Shown: positions 19,354 to 27,477 of the stretch, one piece after another | Position numbering within the stretch: position 1 is the first letter of the stretch | Layout: each line of letters opens with the position of its first letter | Assembly: GCF_008728855.1 (NCBI RefSeq) | Contig: NZ_CP042906.1 | Span: 1,240,001 to 1,304,000 of the forward strand | Length of the DNA: 64,000 bases | Reading direction: 5' to 3' | Origin: Hypericibacter terrae | GTDB taxonomy: Bacteria; Pseudomonadota; Alphaproteobacteria; Dongiales; Dongiaceae | The notes under the pieces: generated by a model | Told to the model about the DNA's origin: nothing | Seen by the model: only the letters and a program-made list of their open reading frames with translations | The model's database searches: none | Translations under genes and position numbers: made by a program

Positions 19354-20157
19354 GTGATCTTTCCGCCTGCAGGTCCCATCTTGCTCCACGCCTTCCTCTC
19401 CCTGATCCAATCGCTCGGGCCCTGGGGCACCGGCTTCGTGCTGCTGGTGGCGTTCGGCGCCGGGATCCTGCGCGGCTATACCGGCTTCGGCTTCGCGCTG
19501 GCCGCGGTGCCGGCGCTGACCCTGATCCTCGACCCGGCCGACATGGTGCCGGTGGTCACGTTGATCACGTTGGTGGGCGGGCTGCAGCTCGTGATCCAGG
19601 TCTGGCGCCAGGCGGACTGGCCCTCGGTCTGGCTGCTGCTCGTCGGCGCTGCGCTGGGGCTGCCCTTCGGCGTCGCCATGCTGCGCTACCTGCCCGCGGA
19701 CCTGATGCGGGCCTTCATCGGCCTGACCGTGCTGGTCGCGGTGCTGCTGCTCTGGCGGGGCGCCGTCTTCAACAGCATGCCGTCCAGGTCGATGCGCCTG
19801 GCGCTGGGAGCGCTCTCGGGGCTGCTCAACGGCTCGACCTCGATGGGCGGCCCGCCCGTCATCATCTTCTTCCTGGCGTCGCCCGGCGGTGCCGCCGTGG
19901 GCCGCGCCTCGCTGCTGGTCTATTTCTTCCTGCTGTCCTGGATCACGCTGGGTGCGGCCGCGGTCGGCGGCCTCGTCACCGTCCATGTCGTGCTGCTGAC
20001 CATCCTGCTGCTCCCCGCCATGTCGCTCGGCAACTGGGTCGGCGCGCATCTCTTCACCAAGAGCACGGCCAGCGCCTATCGGCGCGTGGCTCTGATCGTA
20101 CTGGCGAGCGTGGCCGCGGTCGCGATCGTCCGGGCTATGGTGGGAATCGCGCGGTGA
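19354..20157 (+). CDS. TauE/SafE (TSUP) family permease
   Basis: The 267-residue protein has about eight hydrophobic membrane segments and the TSUP signature blocks: GYTGFGFALAAVPAL in the first half and GGPPVIIFFLASPGG in the second. The family exports sulfite, sulfonates or related anions. A second TSUP gene at 35564 belongs to the Xsc cluster, so this copy may serve another anion. The start codon is GTG, located right after a palindromic repeat that leaves no clear ribosome-binding site. It is the last ordinary gene before the AT-richer island. Confidence 0.8.
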   Translation: MIFPPAGPILLHAFLSLIQSLGPWGTGFVLLVAFGAGILRGYTGFGFALAAVPALTLILDPADMVPVVTLITLVGGLQLVIQVWRQADWPSVWLLLVGAALGLPFGVAMLRYLPADLMRAFIGLTVLVAVLLLWRGAVFNSMPSRSMRLALGALSGLLNGSTSMGGPPVIIFFLASPGGAAVGRASLLVYFFLLSWITLGAAAVGGLVTVHVVLLTILLLPAMSLGNWVGAHLFTKSTASAYRRVALIVLASVAAVAIVRAMVGIAR

Positions 20158-20234
20158 TTCGCATTTCCTACTGTAGGCGAGCCAGCCTAACTGGTTGAAT
20201 TTTCACTCTTTCCAAACGCACCCACAAAATCTAG

Positions 20235-20263
20235 TTGCGGAGGGGACGGTGACCCCCTATATT
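20235..20263 (+). promoter_or_regulatory. Promoter of the island operon
   Basis: TTGCGG and TATATT are separated by 17 bases. Predicted transcription starts near 20270, only about 20 bases before the ATG at 20289, so the message would have almost no leader. Confidence 0.55.
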
Positions 20264-20290
20264 TATCTCATCAACCGCAGTGAGATAAAT
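20261..20290. promoter_or_regulatory. 10-bp perfect inverted repeat over -10, start site and ATG
   Basis: ATTTATCTCA and TGAGATAAAT are separated by 10 bases, with half-sites 20 bases centre to centre. The repeat overlaps the end of the -10 box and reaches into the start codon of the STAS/winged-helix gene. That fits an operator for autorepression by the protein's own winged helix; an RNA hairpin hiding the start codon is the alternative. Confidence 0.65.
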
Positions 20291-20861
20291 GAACATTATT
20301 AACCTACCTATGCTGCGCCTCGAAAAAGATGATGTCCTCGCCGGGCGTCTGAACGGCAGGCGCGCGTTTGGTGCCGCGCTCGAGCATCTCCCCGTCCTGA
20401 CCGAACCGACACTGGTGTTGCTGAACTTCGCAGGCGTGATGCTGGCCACGTCATCCTACCTAAGCGAGGTGTTGCTTCCGTTGCGCGATCATCTTCGCGC
20501 GCGTCACCACCCTGGATACGCGGTGGCTGCCAATCTTACCGACAAGGTGCGCGAAGAGATCGAGGAAATGTTGCGCCGCTCAGGTGACGCGCTGCTCACC
20601 TGTTCCTCTGAGGCCGGCGGTCATATCCGCAACGTGCAGCTTTGCGGCAGGCTCGACGAGAAACTTCAGGAAACGCTCAGCCTCGTGAGCCAAAAGGGCG
20701 AAACCACCGCTGCGCAACTTTATGAAGAATCCCGCACCGTCGATAGCATTGGAGCGACTGCTTGGAACAATAGGCTCGCGTCGTTAGCGGCAAAGAGCCT
20801 AATCGTCGAGGTTTTGCAGGGCCGCACGAAGAAATACCGGCCCGTTTTGGAGGTGGTCTGA
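20289..20861 (+). CDS. STAS-like domain protein with C-terminal winged helix
   Basis: The 190-residue protein has an N-terminal STAS-like (DUF4325-type) region. LVLLNFAGVMLATSSYLSEV, about residues 42-62, is the strand-loop-helix that in anti-anti-sigma relatives carries a regulatory Ser. The C-terminal part, from about residue 115, looks like a winged helix, with AAQLYEESRTVDSIGATAWN then NRLASLAAKSLI and a basic wing. Proteins with a STAS-like domain are often encoded near GHKL ATPases, and one lies at 22313-23248. I infer a regulator whose DNA binding may be switched by that ATPase. It starts the island, its ATG is embedded in a palindrome, and its stop overlaps the next start (TGATG). Confidence 0.65.
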   Translation: MNIINLPMLRLEKDDVLAGRLNGRRAFGAALEHLPVLTEPTLVLLNFAGVMLATSSYLSEVLLPLRDHLRARHHPGYAVAANLTDKVREEIEEMLRRSGDALLTCSSEAGGHIRNVQLCGRLDEKLQETLSLVSQKGETTAAQLYEESRTVDSIGATAWNNRLASLAAKSLIVEVLQGRTKKYRPVLEVV

Positions 20862-21211
20862 TGGGCCTCGATTTCATTCGCAGAACGGCGCCGAGCTTCA
20901 ACCGGGTGTTGGACCGGCGCCTTGTCGAGATGCATTCGCCGAAGCTTTTCAGCCGCGACCTGCCCATTGTCTCGCGTACCGCCTGCGCCGACATCTGCGT
21001 CGGTGTCACCGTCGCCAAGGGCGACAGAGTCCTGCTCCGAGTCATTCAGGACAGGGTGATCGCACAGCGTGGGAACGCGGTGATTGCAGAATGCTCCAAG
21101 GCGCCAGCAGAACTCGTGGCCCATCTCCGCGCGGGCGCGGGTGTCGCGAACGGCGAAATCACTGCGCTGCAACCTATCAGCCAAACTGTGGAGATCGGCA
21201 TTTGCGATTGA
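20861..21211 (+). CDS. Small island protein of unknown function
   Basis: I do not recognise this 116-residue protein. The first 35 residues are helical and basic. The rest alternates short strands and turns (VTVAKGDRVLLRVIQDRVI, then NAVIAECS) and ends with VEIGICD. No signal peptide or membrane segment is seen. Its ATG overlaps the stop of the STAS/winged-helix gene, and its own stop overlaps a possible TTG start of the next gene, so the three are very probably translated as one coupled unit. Confidence 0.55.
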   Translation: MGLDFIRRTAPSFNRVLDRRLVEMHSPKLFSRDLPIVSRTACADICVGVTVAKGDRVLLRVIQDRVIAQRGNAVIAECSKAPAELVAHLRAGAGVANGEITALQPISQTVEIGICD

Positions 21212-22326
21212 GCCCGAACTTACAAGATAGGCCGGAAATCCAGTCTCTCCGCCGGCAGCGGCGGCGCTGGGACGAAGGCGATATGTTACCGATGGCACTC
21301 GGTTGCACCCGGTGTCCGGACCTCGTGACGTGCGGTGGCCTCCGCAAGTTGCACCACGCCTTTTCCTGCCTCGATGATTGCTGCGGCACGCCCGACACCT
21401 GTGATGGCATGTGCCCCAACAACCAAGCAGGATTTAGAGACCGTATGCGCGAGGTAAATGGCCTCGAACTCGACAATCTGCCGCATGCCAAACCATGCGC
21501 TGCGCCAGTGCTCCCCACTTACATACCCTATATCTACCATGGCAACCGCCGGATCAAGCCACTGGATCTTGACGCTGTGGCCCTACCGTTGCGGCGGTTC
21601 TACCACCATGATGGGAGGCCGCGCTTCAGCAGCCGCCACGAAGTTGAAAGCACGTTCGGTATCGCCCCGCGCACTCGCATCGTGCTGGTCGGCAGCGGGC
21701 GCGATAAGGCGATTGAAGCGTGGTGGAAGCTAAGCGAGAGGCGCTTACCGCTGCTTAGGGCGCTCGGCGCGCTAGGGGTCACACTCATCACCGGTCCCAA
21801 CTATTCGTTGTTCACCGACGAGGTGCGCTACAACGACATGCACGCGATGAAGCGGATCGGGGTGACATGGCAGGAGATAGTCGCTTTGGGTATCCCGAGC
21901 ACATATCATTTGAACGCGCGGACACCGCACGATTACCGTCGTTTGGCAGCGTTCATTGAAGTCCGCCCAGAAGTGACTGACGTTGCATTCGAGTTTAAGA
22001 CGGGAGCGACGTGGCGTAAGCGCCTCGGTTTTCATCTTGCGGCTTTGGCCGAGCTAGCTTCACATGTGGATCGGCCGCTCCACCTCACGATGCTCGGAGG
22101 CATTAACGCGATCCCCTTGTTGGCTCGCGCGTTCGACCGCGTGACCTATATCGACAGCTCGGCTTTCATGAACTCAGTGAAGCGTCAGCGGCTCTATATC
22201 GATAACGGCGACAAGATGAAGAAGGTGCGAGAGCTGACACTCGACGGGCAGTCGATCGACGACCTTCTGCAGGACAACATCACCATGATGCGCGCACGCG
22301 TTGAGGCGAAGCTTAGTGGTGCGTAG
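21208..22326 (+). CDS. Cys-rich island protein, possibly DUF4417-like
   Basis: The product is 372 residues from a TTG at 21208 that overlaps the previous stop, or 347 from the ATG at 21283, which has GAAGG five bases upstream; the second start is equally credible. Just after that ATG comes a cysteine cluster (CTRC, TCGG, FSCLDDCCG, TCDGMC) of nine Cys in about 40 residues. This suggests an Fe-S cluster or zinc site. The remainder has repeated strand-helix units (IVLVGSGRDKAIEAWW, LITGPNYSLFTDEVR, YHLNARTPHDYRR) that recall a TIM-barrel-like fold and, in my judgement, DUF4417-type proteins. Function unknown. Its 3' end overlaps the convergent GHKL gene by 14 bases. Confidence 0.55.
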   Translation: MSPNLQDRPEIQSLRRQRRRWDEGDMLPMALGCTRCPDLVTCGGLRKLHHAFSCLDDCCGTPDTCDGMCPNNQAGFRDRMREVNGLELDNLPHAKPCAAPVLPTYIPYIYHGNRRIKPLDLDAVALPLRRFYHHDGRPRFSSRHEVESTFGIAPRTRIVLVGSGRDKAIEAWWKLSERRLPLLRALGALGVTLITGPNYSLFTDEVRYNDMHAMKRIGVTWQEIVALGIPSTYHLNARTPHDYRRLAAFIEVRPEVTDVAFEFKTGATWRKRLGFHLAALAELASHVDRPLHLTMLGGINAIPLLARAFDRVTYIDSSAFMNSVKRQRLYIDNGDKMKKVRELTLDGQSIDDLLQDNITMMRARVEAKLSGA

Positions 22327-23248
22327 CCGATTGTGGCATCATCGACTGACAGCGCGCCGCCGCAAGAAAACCTTGGAACTGCGCTTTCTGCGACAAGCGA
22401 GCGGTCTTTAGCTCTGCCTGTGGCCCACTGATCAGCAACGCATGATCGCCTGAGCGAAACCGCAAATCCGCGTTGAGGTGCGCAAGGCCGAGAAAAAGAT
22501 CGCGGAACCCATTGCCCCGCCCTGATCCGCGACCGTAACGCGACACGTTGTCCTGCAACGCCGCACGCATTGCCAGACCATGATCGGTGAGATTGGCAAA
22601 CTCCTTATCATCGCGCAGTGTTGCGAGCACACCCACACCACTATCCGCCACGACGAACTCAAACAGCGGAGGCCTCGCTTGGAAGGCAAGAATACCGCTC
22701 GCAGCGCGCGCGGAGTGTTCGTGGATGTTAGATTCCAACTCGCGTAGCGCGGCGGCGAGGCTTTGTGCGATGGGCTTGGCCAAGCCCGCTGCCTCCGCCG
22801 CCGCGCGCGCCGCCATCAGGAAGCGGTTACGCTGGAGATCGTCGGCCTCGACGAGGGGGCTGAATGTCGTACGCATGAACCCACAGCGACGCGACCCGTC
22901 CAGCCAGACGTTTCTGCTGCTTGCCAAAGCAGTGCGAAGGTCCATTTGGGTGACAGAATCGAGCCATCCACTATGCAGCAGTGGGCCGCAGCGCCCGTCG
23001 GTCGCCTCAAAAATCAACTCGATGAGTGGTCCAACTTCCGTTGGCGCATAGTGGATGTGGGGCCTATTTGGCAGGCGATTGCGTGCATGGGCACCAACGA
23101 GATCATCGACGACTTCGAACGTAAGGTTTGCTCTGGGCAATGGCCGGCTTGGAGAATTCACGCTAGCCTCAATTGTAATGAGGTTTTGGGCGCTTCCCAC
23201 GTAGGTAAGGCATTTTGGGCGAGTCGTACGCTCCACACTGAATTGCAC
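22313..23248 (-). CDS. GHKL (histidine-kinase-like) ATPase
   Basis: The C-terminal half of this 311-residue protein has the GHKL ATP-binding motifs: N-box LRELESNIHEHS (Glu172, Asn174), G1 box ADSGVG (Asp202) and G2 box GRGSGRGNGF (about residues 239-248). No phospho-accepting His domain or membrane segment precedes it, so it resembles free-standing anti-sigma-type kinases or ATPase switches rather than sensor kinases. The first 130 residues are unassigned. The start shown is a GTG without a good ribosome-binding site; the first in-frame ATG is only at codon 102, so the N-terminus is uncertain. It runs against the Cys-rich gene, and divergently from the CHAT-like gene with a 187-base gap. A natural partner is the STAS-like protein of the same island. 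Confidence 0.7.
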   Translation of the reverse strand: MQFSVERTTRPKCLTYVGSAQNLITIEASVNSPSRPLPRANLTFEVVDDLVGAHARNRLPNRPHIHYAPTEVGPLIELIFEATDGRCGPLLHSGWLDSVTQMDLRTALASSRNVWLDGSRRCGFMRTTFSPLVEADDLQRNRFLMAARAAAEAAGLAKPIAQSLAAALRELESNIHEHSARAASGILAFQARPPLFEFVVADSGVGVLATLRDDKEFANLTDHGLAMRAALQDNVSRYGRGSGRGNGFRDLFLGLAHLNADLRFRSGDHALLISGPQAELKTARLSQKAQFQGFLAAARCQSMMPQSATHH

Positions 23249-23435
23249 GCTTTTTCAAGAAAACGAGCTTTGTAAGGCGACCGCTTAGTCGTACGCAAAC
23301 CGGGGCGCGAGCATCAGCGTTTCCAAGACCAGTATCTAACACGCGGCAAGTAAGATAGCGCAAACACTGGAACATTGAGCTCAAGTCACCGCGTATGCCC
23401 TGTCACCTCGAAACGTCAGCCTCCAAGGTGATGTA

Positions 23436-24059
23436 ATGAAGCTTTTGATCATCGAAGCAAGCTATCCAAGAGATTTCTTCGGCGAGCGTCTTGACGGGCT
23501 AGCGACATTTCACCTTACGAAGCTCCTCCGGATCAACTCCAAGCTCGTCTACGCTCTTGACAAAAAACATTTAGAGAAGGCCATCGCGCTTGCCGCCAAG
23601 GGGGATTACGACGTGGTGCACCTTTCTTGCCATGGCGCTGACGATGGAATCGCGGTGACGGATAACACGAATGTCGACTGGCCGGATTTCGTTCGACTGT
23701 TTAGTGTCAGCGGCTATAGCCCCAAAGCGCTCATAATGTCCTCATGTTGTGGTGCCGCCGACGGTCTGGCAGACGAGTTTGAAGAGGCGGAATCACAACC
23801 CGAGATCATCTTCGGTTCTACCGATGAGCGCGGCTACAACGAGTACGCTGTTGCATGGGCGATTCTATACAATCTTTTTGAGGTGGATGGCGTCACCCGT
23901 AACGCGGCGCGCGAAGCACTTCGTGCCATCAACGCGATCGTGCATCGAAACTTTCGATACTTGCGTTGGCACGACGATCGGCAAGAGTACGTGCAATACC
24001 CGGGTGAAGGCCGGCAGTATGAAGTAACAGAAAGGATCAAAGTTAGGCGGAAGAGTTAG
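23436..24059 (+). CDS. CHAT/caspase-like putative cysteine peptidase
   Basis: The 207-residue protein is a compact single domain. It has a strand ending in VVHLSCHG (His66 as probable catalytic His) and, about 38 residues later, ALIMSSCCGA (Cys104, or Cys105, as nucleophile). This His-Gly then hydrophobic strand then Cys arrangement is that of CHAT and other caspase-like (clan CD) peptidases. It begins at once with an alpha/beta start (MKLLIIEASYPRDFFGERLD) and has no TPR or transmembrane part. AAGGTGAT precedes the ATG. Base composition is visibly less GC-rich than the flanking genes. In the island it is the likely effector; no substrate can be named. The 173 bases after it, up to ackA, hold nothing I can identify. 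Confidence 0.68.
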   Translation: MKLLIIEASYPRDFFGERLDGLATFHLTKLLRINSKLVYALDKKHLEKAIALAAKGDYDVVHLSCHGADDGIAVTDNTNVDWPDFVRLFSVSGYSPKALIMSSCCGAADGLADEFEEAESQPEIIFGSTDERGYNEYAVAWAILYNLFEVDGVTRNAAREALRAINAIVHRNFRYLRWHDDRQEYVQYPGEGRQYEVTERIKVRRKS

Positions 24060-24232
24060 TTTTGACGTGACTGGAGATGCAGATGCACGAGTGCCATATG
24101 TTAGGCCTCGACAGTCCCTGACTGTACCTGACGCATTGACACCATGTGAGCGGGGTGAGCAATCGACCGCTTTCCTGTCCAAAACGAGCGCTTACGCTGT
24201 GGAGCCACTCACCTAGTCTACACGATGGGGAT

Positions 24233-25438
24233 TTAGCGTCCAATTTCATCCACTAGTGTCCTAAGCAGCCGCGCCGTGTGCTGCGCGATTACCAGCTCTT
24301 CGTCGGTCGGTACCACATAGGCGGCGACCTGGGAATTTGGCATCGTGATGAGGGAATCGCCGCGAGCATTCGCGGCCTCATCGAGATCGAGCGCAAGCCA
24401 GGCGAGGGCCCGGCAGATCTGCGCGCGGATCGGCGCCGCGTTCTCGCCGACGCCGCCGGTGAAGACCAGCGCGTCGAGCCCGCCCAGCGCCGCGGCGAGC
24501 GAGCCGGCATGGCGGACGATCGCGTAGCAATATAGTTCGACCGCCGCGGCGGCGCGGGGATCGCGGCTCTCGAGCAGCGTCTTCATGTCGGCGCTGATGC
24601 CGGAGAGGCCCAGCAGCCCGCTCCTGTTGTAGAACAGGTCCTCCAGCGCCTTCAGGTCCATTCTCTCCTCGCGCATCAGATGCAGGATGGCGCCGGGATC
24701 GAGGCTGCCGATGCGTGTGCCCATGACGAGGCCGTCGAGGGTGGAGAAACCCATCGTCGTGGCGTGGCCCTTGCCGTCGAGCACCGCGGCCATGCTGGCG
24801 CCGTTGCCGAGATGGGCGATGATGACGCGCTTCGGCAGGCGTCCGCCGCAGAACTCGCCTAGGCGGCCGGTCACATATTCATAAGAGAGCCCGTGAAAGC
24901 CGTAGCGGCGCAGGCCCTTGGCCTCGAGAGTCCGCGGCAGGCCGAGGCTTTGCGCCGTCGCCGGCATGGCCGCATGGAAGGCGGTGTCGAAGCAGGCCAC
25001 CTGCGGCAGGTCCGGCTGCTGCGCCATCAGCGCGCGGATGGCGGCGACGTTGTGCGGCTGATGATGCGGCGCCAGCGGCTCCAGCGCCGCCAGCGCATCG
25101 AGGCTTTCGGGCGTGATGCGCTCGGGCAGAGTGAAGCGCGTGCCGCCATGCACGACGCGATGGCCGGCGCCGGCAAGCGCGCTGCCGAGATTGTTGGCCT
25201 GGAGCCAGGCCGGCAGGAGCAGGAGCGCGTCGGCATGATTGCGGATGGCGGCGAGCGCCGCGGCGTCTGGCGGCGTCAGGGCGCGGCCGTCGGCAGATTT
25301 CGCGGAGAAGGCGAGGGCGCGGCCGATGCCGGCGAACTGCCCGCGCGCCAGTAGCGCGGGTTCGCCGCCGCCGCGCTGATAGAGCGCGAATTTGAGGCTG
25401 GAGGAGCCGGCGTTGAGGATCAGGAGCGGGGAGTGCAT
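24233..25438 (-). CDS. ackA: Acetate kinase
   Basis: The 401-residue protein has the family start LLILNAGSSSLKFALY, the phosphate-binding block RRYGFHGLSYEYV, HLGNGASMAAV and FTGGVGENAAPIR. It transfers phosphate between acetyl phosphate and ADP, giving acetate and ATP. It lies directly downstream of xsc on the same strand, so it is well placed to consume the acetyl phosphate made by sulfoacetaldehyde acetyltransferase. That step is more often served by phosphotransacetylase in sulfonate clusters. The 165-base gap to xsc holds a REP-like palindrome. Confidence 0.93.
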   Translation of the reverse strand: MHSPLLILNAGSSSLKFALYQRGGGEPALLARGQFAGIGRALAFSAKSADGRALTPPDAAALAAIRNHADALLLLPAWLQANNLGSALAGAGHRVVHGGTRFTLPERITPESLDALAALEPLAPHHQPHNVAAIRALMAQQPDLPQVACFDTAFHAAMPATAQSLGLPRTLEAKGLRRYGFHGLSYEYVTGRLGEFCGGRLPKRVIIAHLGNGASMAAVLDGKGHATTMGFSTLDGLVMGTRIGSLDPGAILHLMREERMDLKALEDLFYNRSGLLGLSGISADMKTLLESRDPRAAAAVELYCYAIVRHAGSLAAALGGLDALVFTGGVGENAAPIRAQICRALAWLALDLDEAANARGDSLITMPNSQVAAYVVPTDEELVIAQHTARLLRTLVDEIGR

Positions 25439-25479
25439 GGCGTGGTCGCTCTCCGTCGTTGACTACCGCTCCATTTTTC

Positions 25480-25591
25480 CTGTCATGCCCGGGCCCCCGG
25501 GTCCGGCCATAGGCCGGCCCGAGGACAAGCCCGACCCGGGCATCCAGTCCCCCCAGCCCCTGGATCGCCGGGTCAAGCCCGGCGATGACAG
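25480..25591. repeat. REP-like palindromic element between xsc and ackA
   Basis: The element is bounded by CTGTCAT and ATGACAG and is full of CCCGGGC/GCCCGGG stems. It belongs to a different repeat type from the G/C-rich 36-nt units. Within a minus-strand operon it may form a stabilising hairpin between xsc and ackA. Confidence 0.7.
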
Positions 25592-25603
25592 GGAGGGGAG
25601 CTC

Positions 25604-27322
25604 TCAACTCACCGAATAAGCCTTGTACTTCTCCAGCAGCCGCTGCGGCTTCTTCAGCGCGTCGCGGCGGAAGGGGTCGCCGAGCTCCTGGGTCGCCATG
25701 ATCTCGAGCACGCAAGGCCGGTTGGAGGCGATCGCGGTCTTGAGCGCGTCGCCGATTTGGCCCGGGCTGTCGACCTTGATGCCCTTGGCGCCCATCGATT
25801 CCGCGATGGCGGCGAAGCTCGGATTCTTCAGGTTGGTGCCGACATAGCGGTCGGCGAAGAAATCGACTTGGTTCTTCTTCTCCGCCCCCCACTGGCCGTT
25901 GTTGAACACCACGGCGATGGCCGGGATGTTCTCGCGCACGCAAGTGAGGGTCTCCTGCAGGCTCATGCCCCAGGCGCCGTCGCCGACATACGCCACGGCC
26001 GGACGGTCGGGCGCGCCGACCTTGGCGCCGATCGCGGTCGGATAGGCATAGCCGCAATTGCCGAAGCTCATGGCGGCGAAGAAGCTGCGCGGCTTGTCGA
26101 AGCGCAGATAGCTGTTCGAGACCGAGCAGATATTGCCGATGTCGGTCGTGACCATCGCGTTCTTCGGCATCGCCTTCTCGAGCTCGCGCAAGGCGCGGCG
26201 CGGCGCGATCGGCGAGCCGTCGGCCTGGCCCCAGCTGTTGAGCTCGGCTTCCCAGGCGTCCTTCTGCTTCTTCACCTCGGCCATGCGCTGGTCCTTGTTG
26301 CCATGCGCGGCGACCTTGTGATTGCCGGTCTGCAGCCGCTGCAACATGGCGGCGGCCGCGGGCTTGGCATCGCCGTTCACGCCGACGCTGATCGGCTTCA
26401 CCAGCCCCAGCATGCGGGCGTTGCTGTCGACCTGGATGATCTTCGCCTGCTTCGGCCAGTAGTCGAGGCCGTGCTGCGGCAAGGTGCCGAACGGCCCGAG
26501 GCGCGTGCCCAGCGCCAGGACCACGTCGGCCTGGGCGATCAGCTTCATCGCCGCCTTCGAGCCCTGATATCCTAGCGGCCCGCACATCAGCGGGTGGCCG
26601 GCCGGGAAGGCGTCGTTATGGAGATAGGAGGTGACGACCGGGGCCGAGAGATATTCGGCCAGCGCCACGGCTTCGGCCTGGCCGTCCGACATGATCACGC
26701 CGCCGCCGGCGACGATGACCGGGAACTTCGCCTCGGACAGCAGCTTCGCCGCGTCGTTAAGGCTCTGCTCGCCGCCGGCCGAGCGCTCGATATGGATCGG
26801 CTTCGGCAAGGTGATGTCCATCTCGCCATAGAACATGTCGCGCGGGATGTTGAGCTGGGTGGGGCCCCGCTCCAGCAGCGCATAGTCGAAGCAGCGGGAG
26901 GTCAGCTCGGCGAAGCGGTCCTGGCGCGTCACATGCGCTTGGAACTTGGTGATCTTCGAGAAGATCGGCAGCTGCTCGGTCTCCTGGAAGCCGCCGAGGC
27001 CGATGGTATTGGAGCCGGTCTCGGGCGTGATCACGACGACGGGCGAGTGCGCCCAGTAGGCGGCGGCGACCGCCGTGACGAAGTTGGTGATGCCCGGACC
27101 GTTCTGCGCGATGCAAACGCCCTGTTTATTGAGGACGCGCGAATAGCCGTCGGCCATGTGCGCGGCGCCCTGCTCGTGGCAGACCGAGATGAAGCGGATG
27201 CCGGCGGCGGGGAACAGGTCGAGCGCATCCATATAGGCCGAGCCGACGATGCCGAACACATCCTTCACGCCATGCGCGACGAGCGTTTCGACGAAGGCTT
27301 CGCTGGCGGACATGCGTGTCAT
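25604..27322 (-). CDS. xsc: Sulfoacetaldehyde acetyltransferase
   Basis: The 572-residue protein is a ThDP-dependent enzyme of the acetolactate synthase fold. VCHEQGAAHMADGYSR contains the conserved ThDP Glu, VGDGAWGMSLQE opens the ThDP motif, and the C-terminus ends in KYKAYSVS. The Xsc call rests on its overall sequence and the cluster context. It converts sulfoacetaldehyde and phosphate to sulfite and acetyl phosphate, the key desulfonation of taurine, isethionate and related C2 sulfonates. I start at the ATG at 27322 (MTRMSASEAFVETL), preceded by GAGG, and not at an upstream in-frame ATG at 27442. Downstream is ackA; upstream are a repeat-filled gap and the TauR-like regulator on the same strand. 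Confidence 0.93.
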   Translation of the reverse strand: MTRMSASEAFVETLVAHGVKDVFGIVGSAYMDALDLFPAAGIRFISVCHEQGAAHMADGYSRVLNKQGVCIAQNGPGITNFVTAVAAAYWAHSPVVVITPETGSNTIGLGGFQETEQLPIFSKITKFQAHVTRQDRFAELTSRCFDYALLERGPTQLNIPRDMFYGEMDITLPKPIHIERSAGGEQSLNDAAKLLSEAKFPVIVAGGGVIMSDGQAEAVALAEYLSAPVVTSYLHNDAFPAGHPLMCGPLGYQGSKAAMKLIAQADVVLALGTRLGPFGTLPQHGLDYWPKQAKIIQVDSNARMLGLVKPISVGVNGDAKPAAAAMLQRLQTGNHKVAAHGNKDQRMAEVKKQKDAWEAELNSWGQADGSPIAPRRALRELEKAMPKNAMVTTDIGNICSVSNSYLRFDKPRSFFAAMSFGNCGYAYPTAIGAKVGAPDRPAVAYVGDGAWGMSLQETLTCVRENIPAIAVVFNNGQWGAEKKNQVDFFADRYVGTNLKNPSFAAIAESMGAKGIKVDSPGQIGDALKTAIASNRPCVLEIMATQELGDPFRRDALKKPQRLLEKYKAYSVS

Positions 27323-27477
27323 GGCTGTTGCCTCATGTGAATGACGGTTGGGACGGCGGCCAGGTCGAGGCCGCGCCAGGGAATCTCGGGAGCCTGTGGT
27401 AGCGCCTTGGGCACGCCGGAAGCTAGGGCCAGTGCGATCCATTTCCGGGAGCCAGCGTGCGGTGCAACTGAGTCAAT

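Noticed and set aside
20158-24232. Prophage or integrative element
   Set aside because: No integrase, phage structural gene, tRNA or matching end repeats were seen at the island borders.
24879-26585. Open frame overlapping xsc and ackA in another register
   Set aside because: It is a shifted reading of xsc joined to ackA through the repeat; both real frames have full family motifs.
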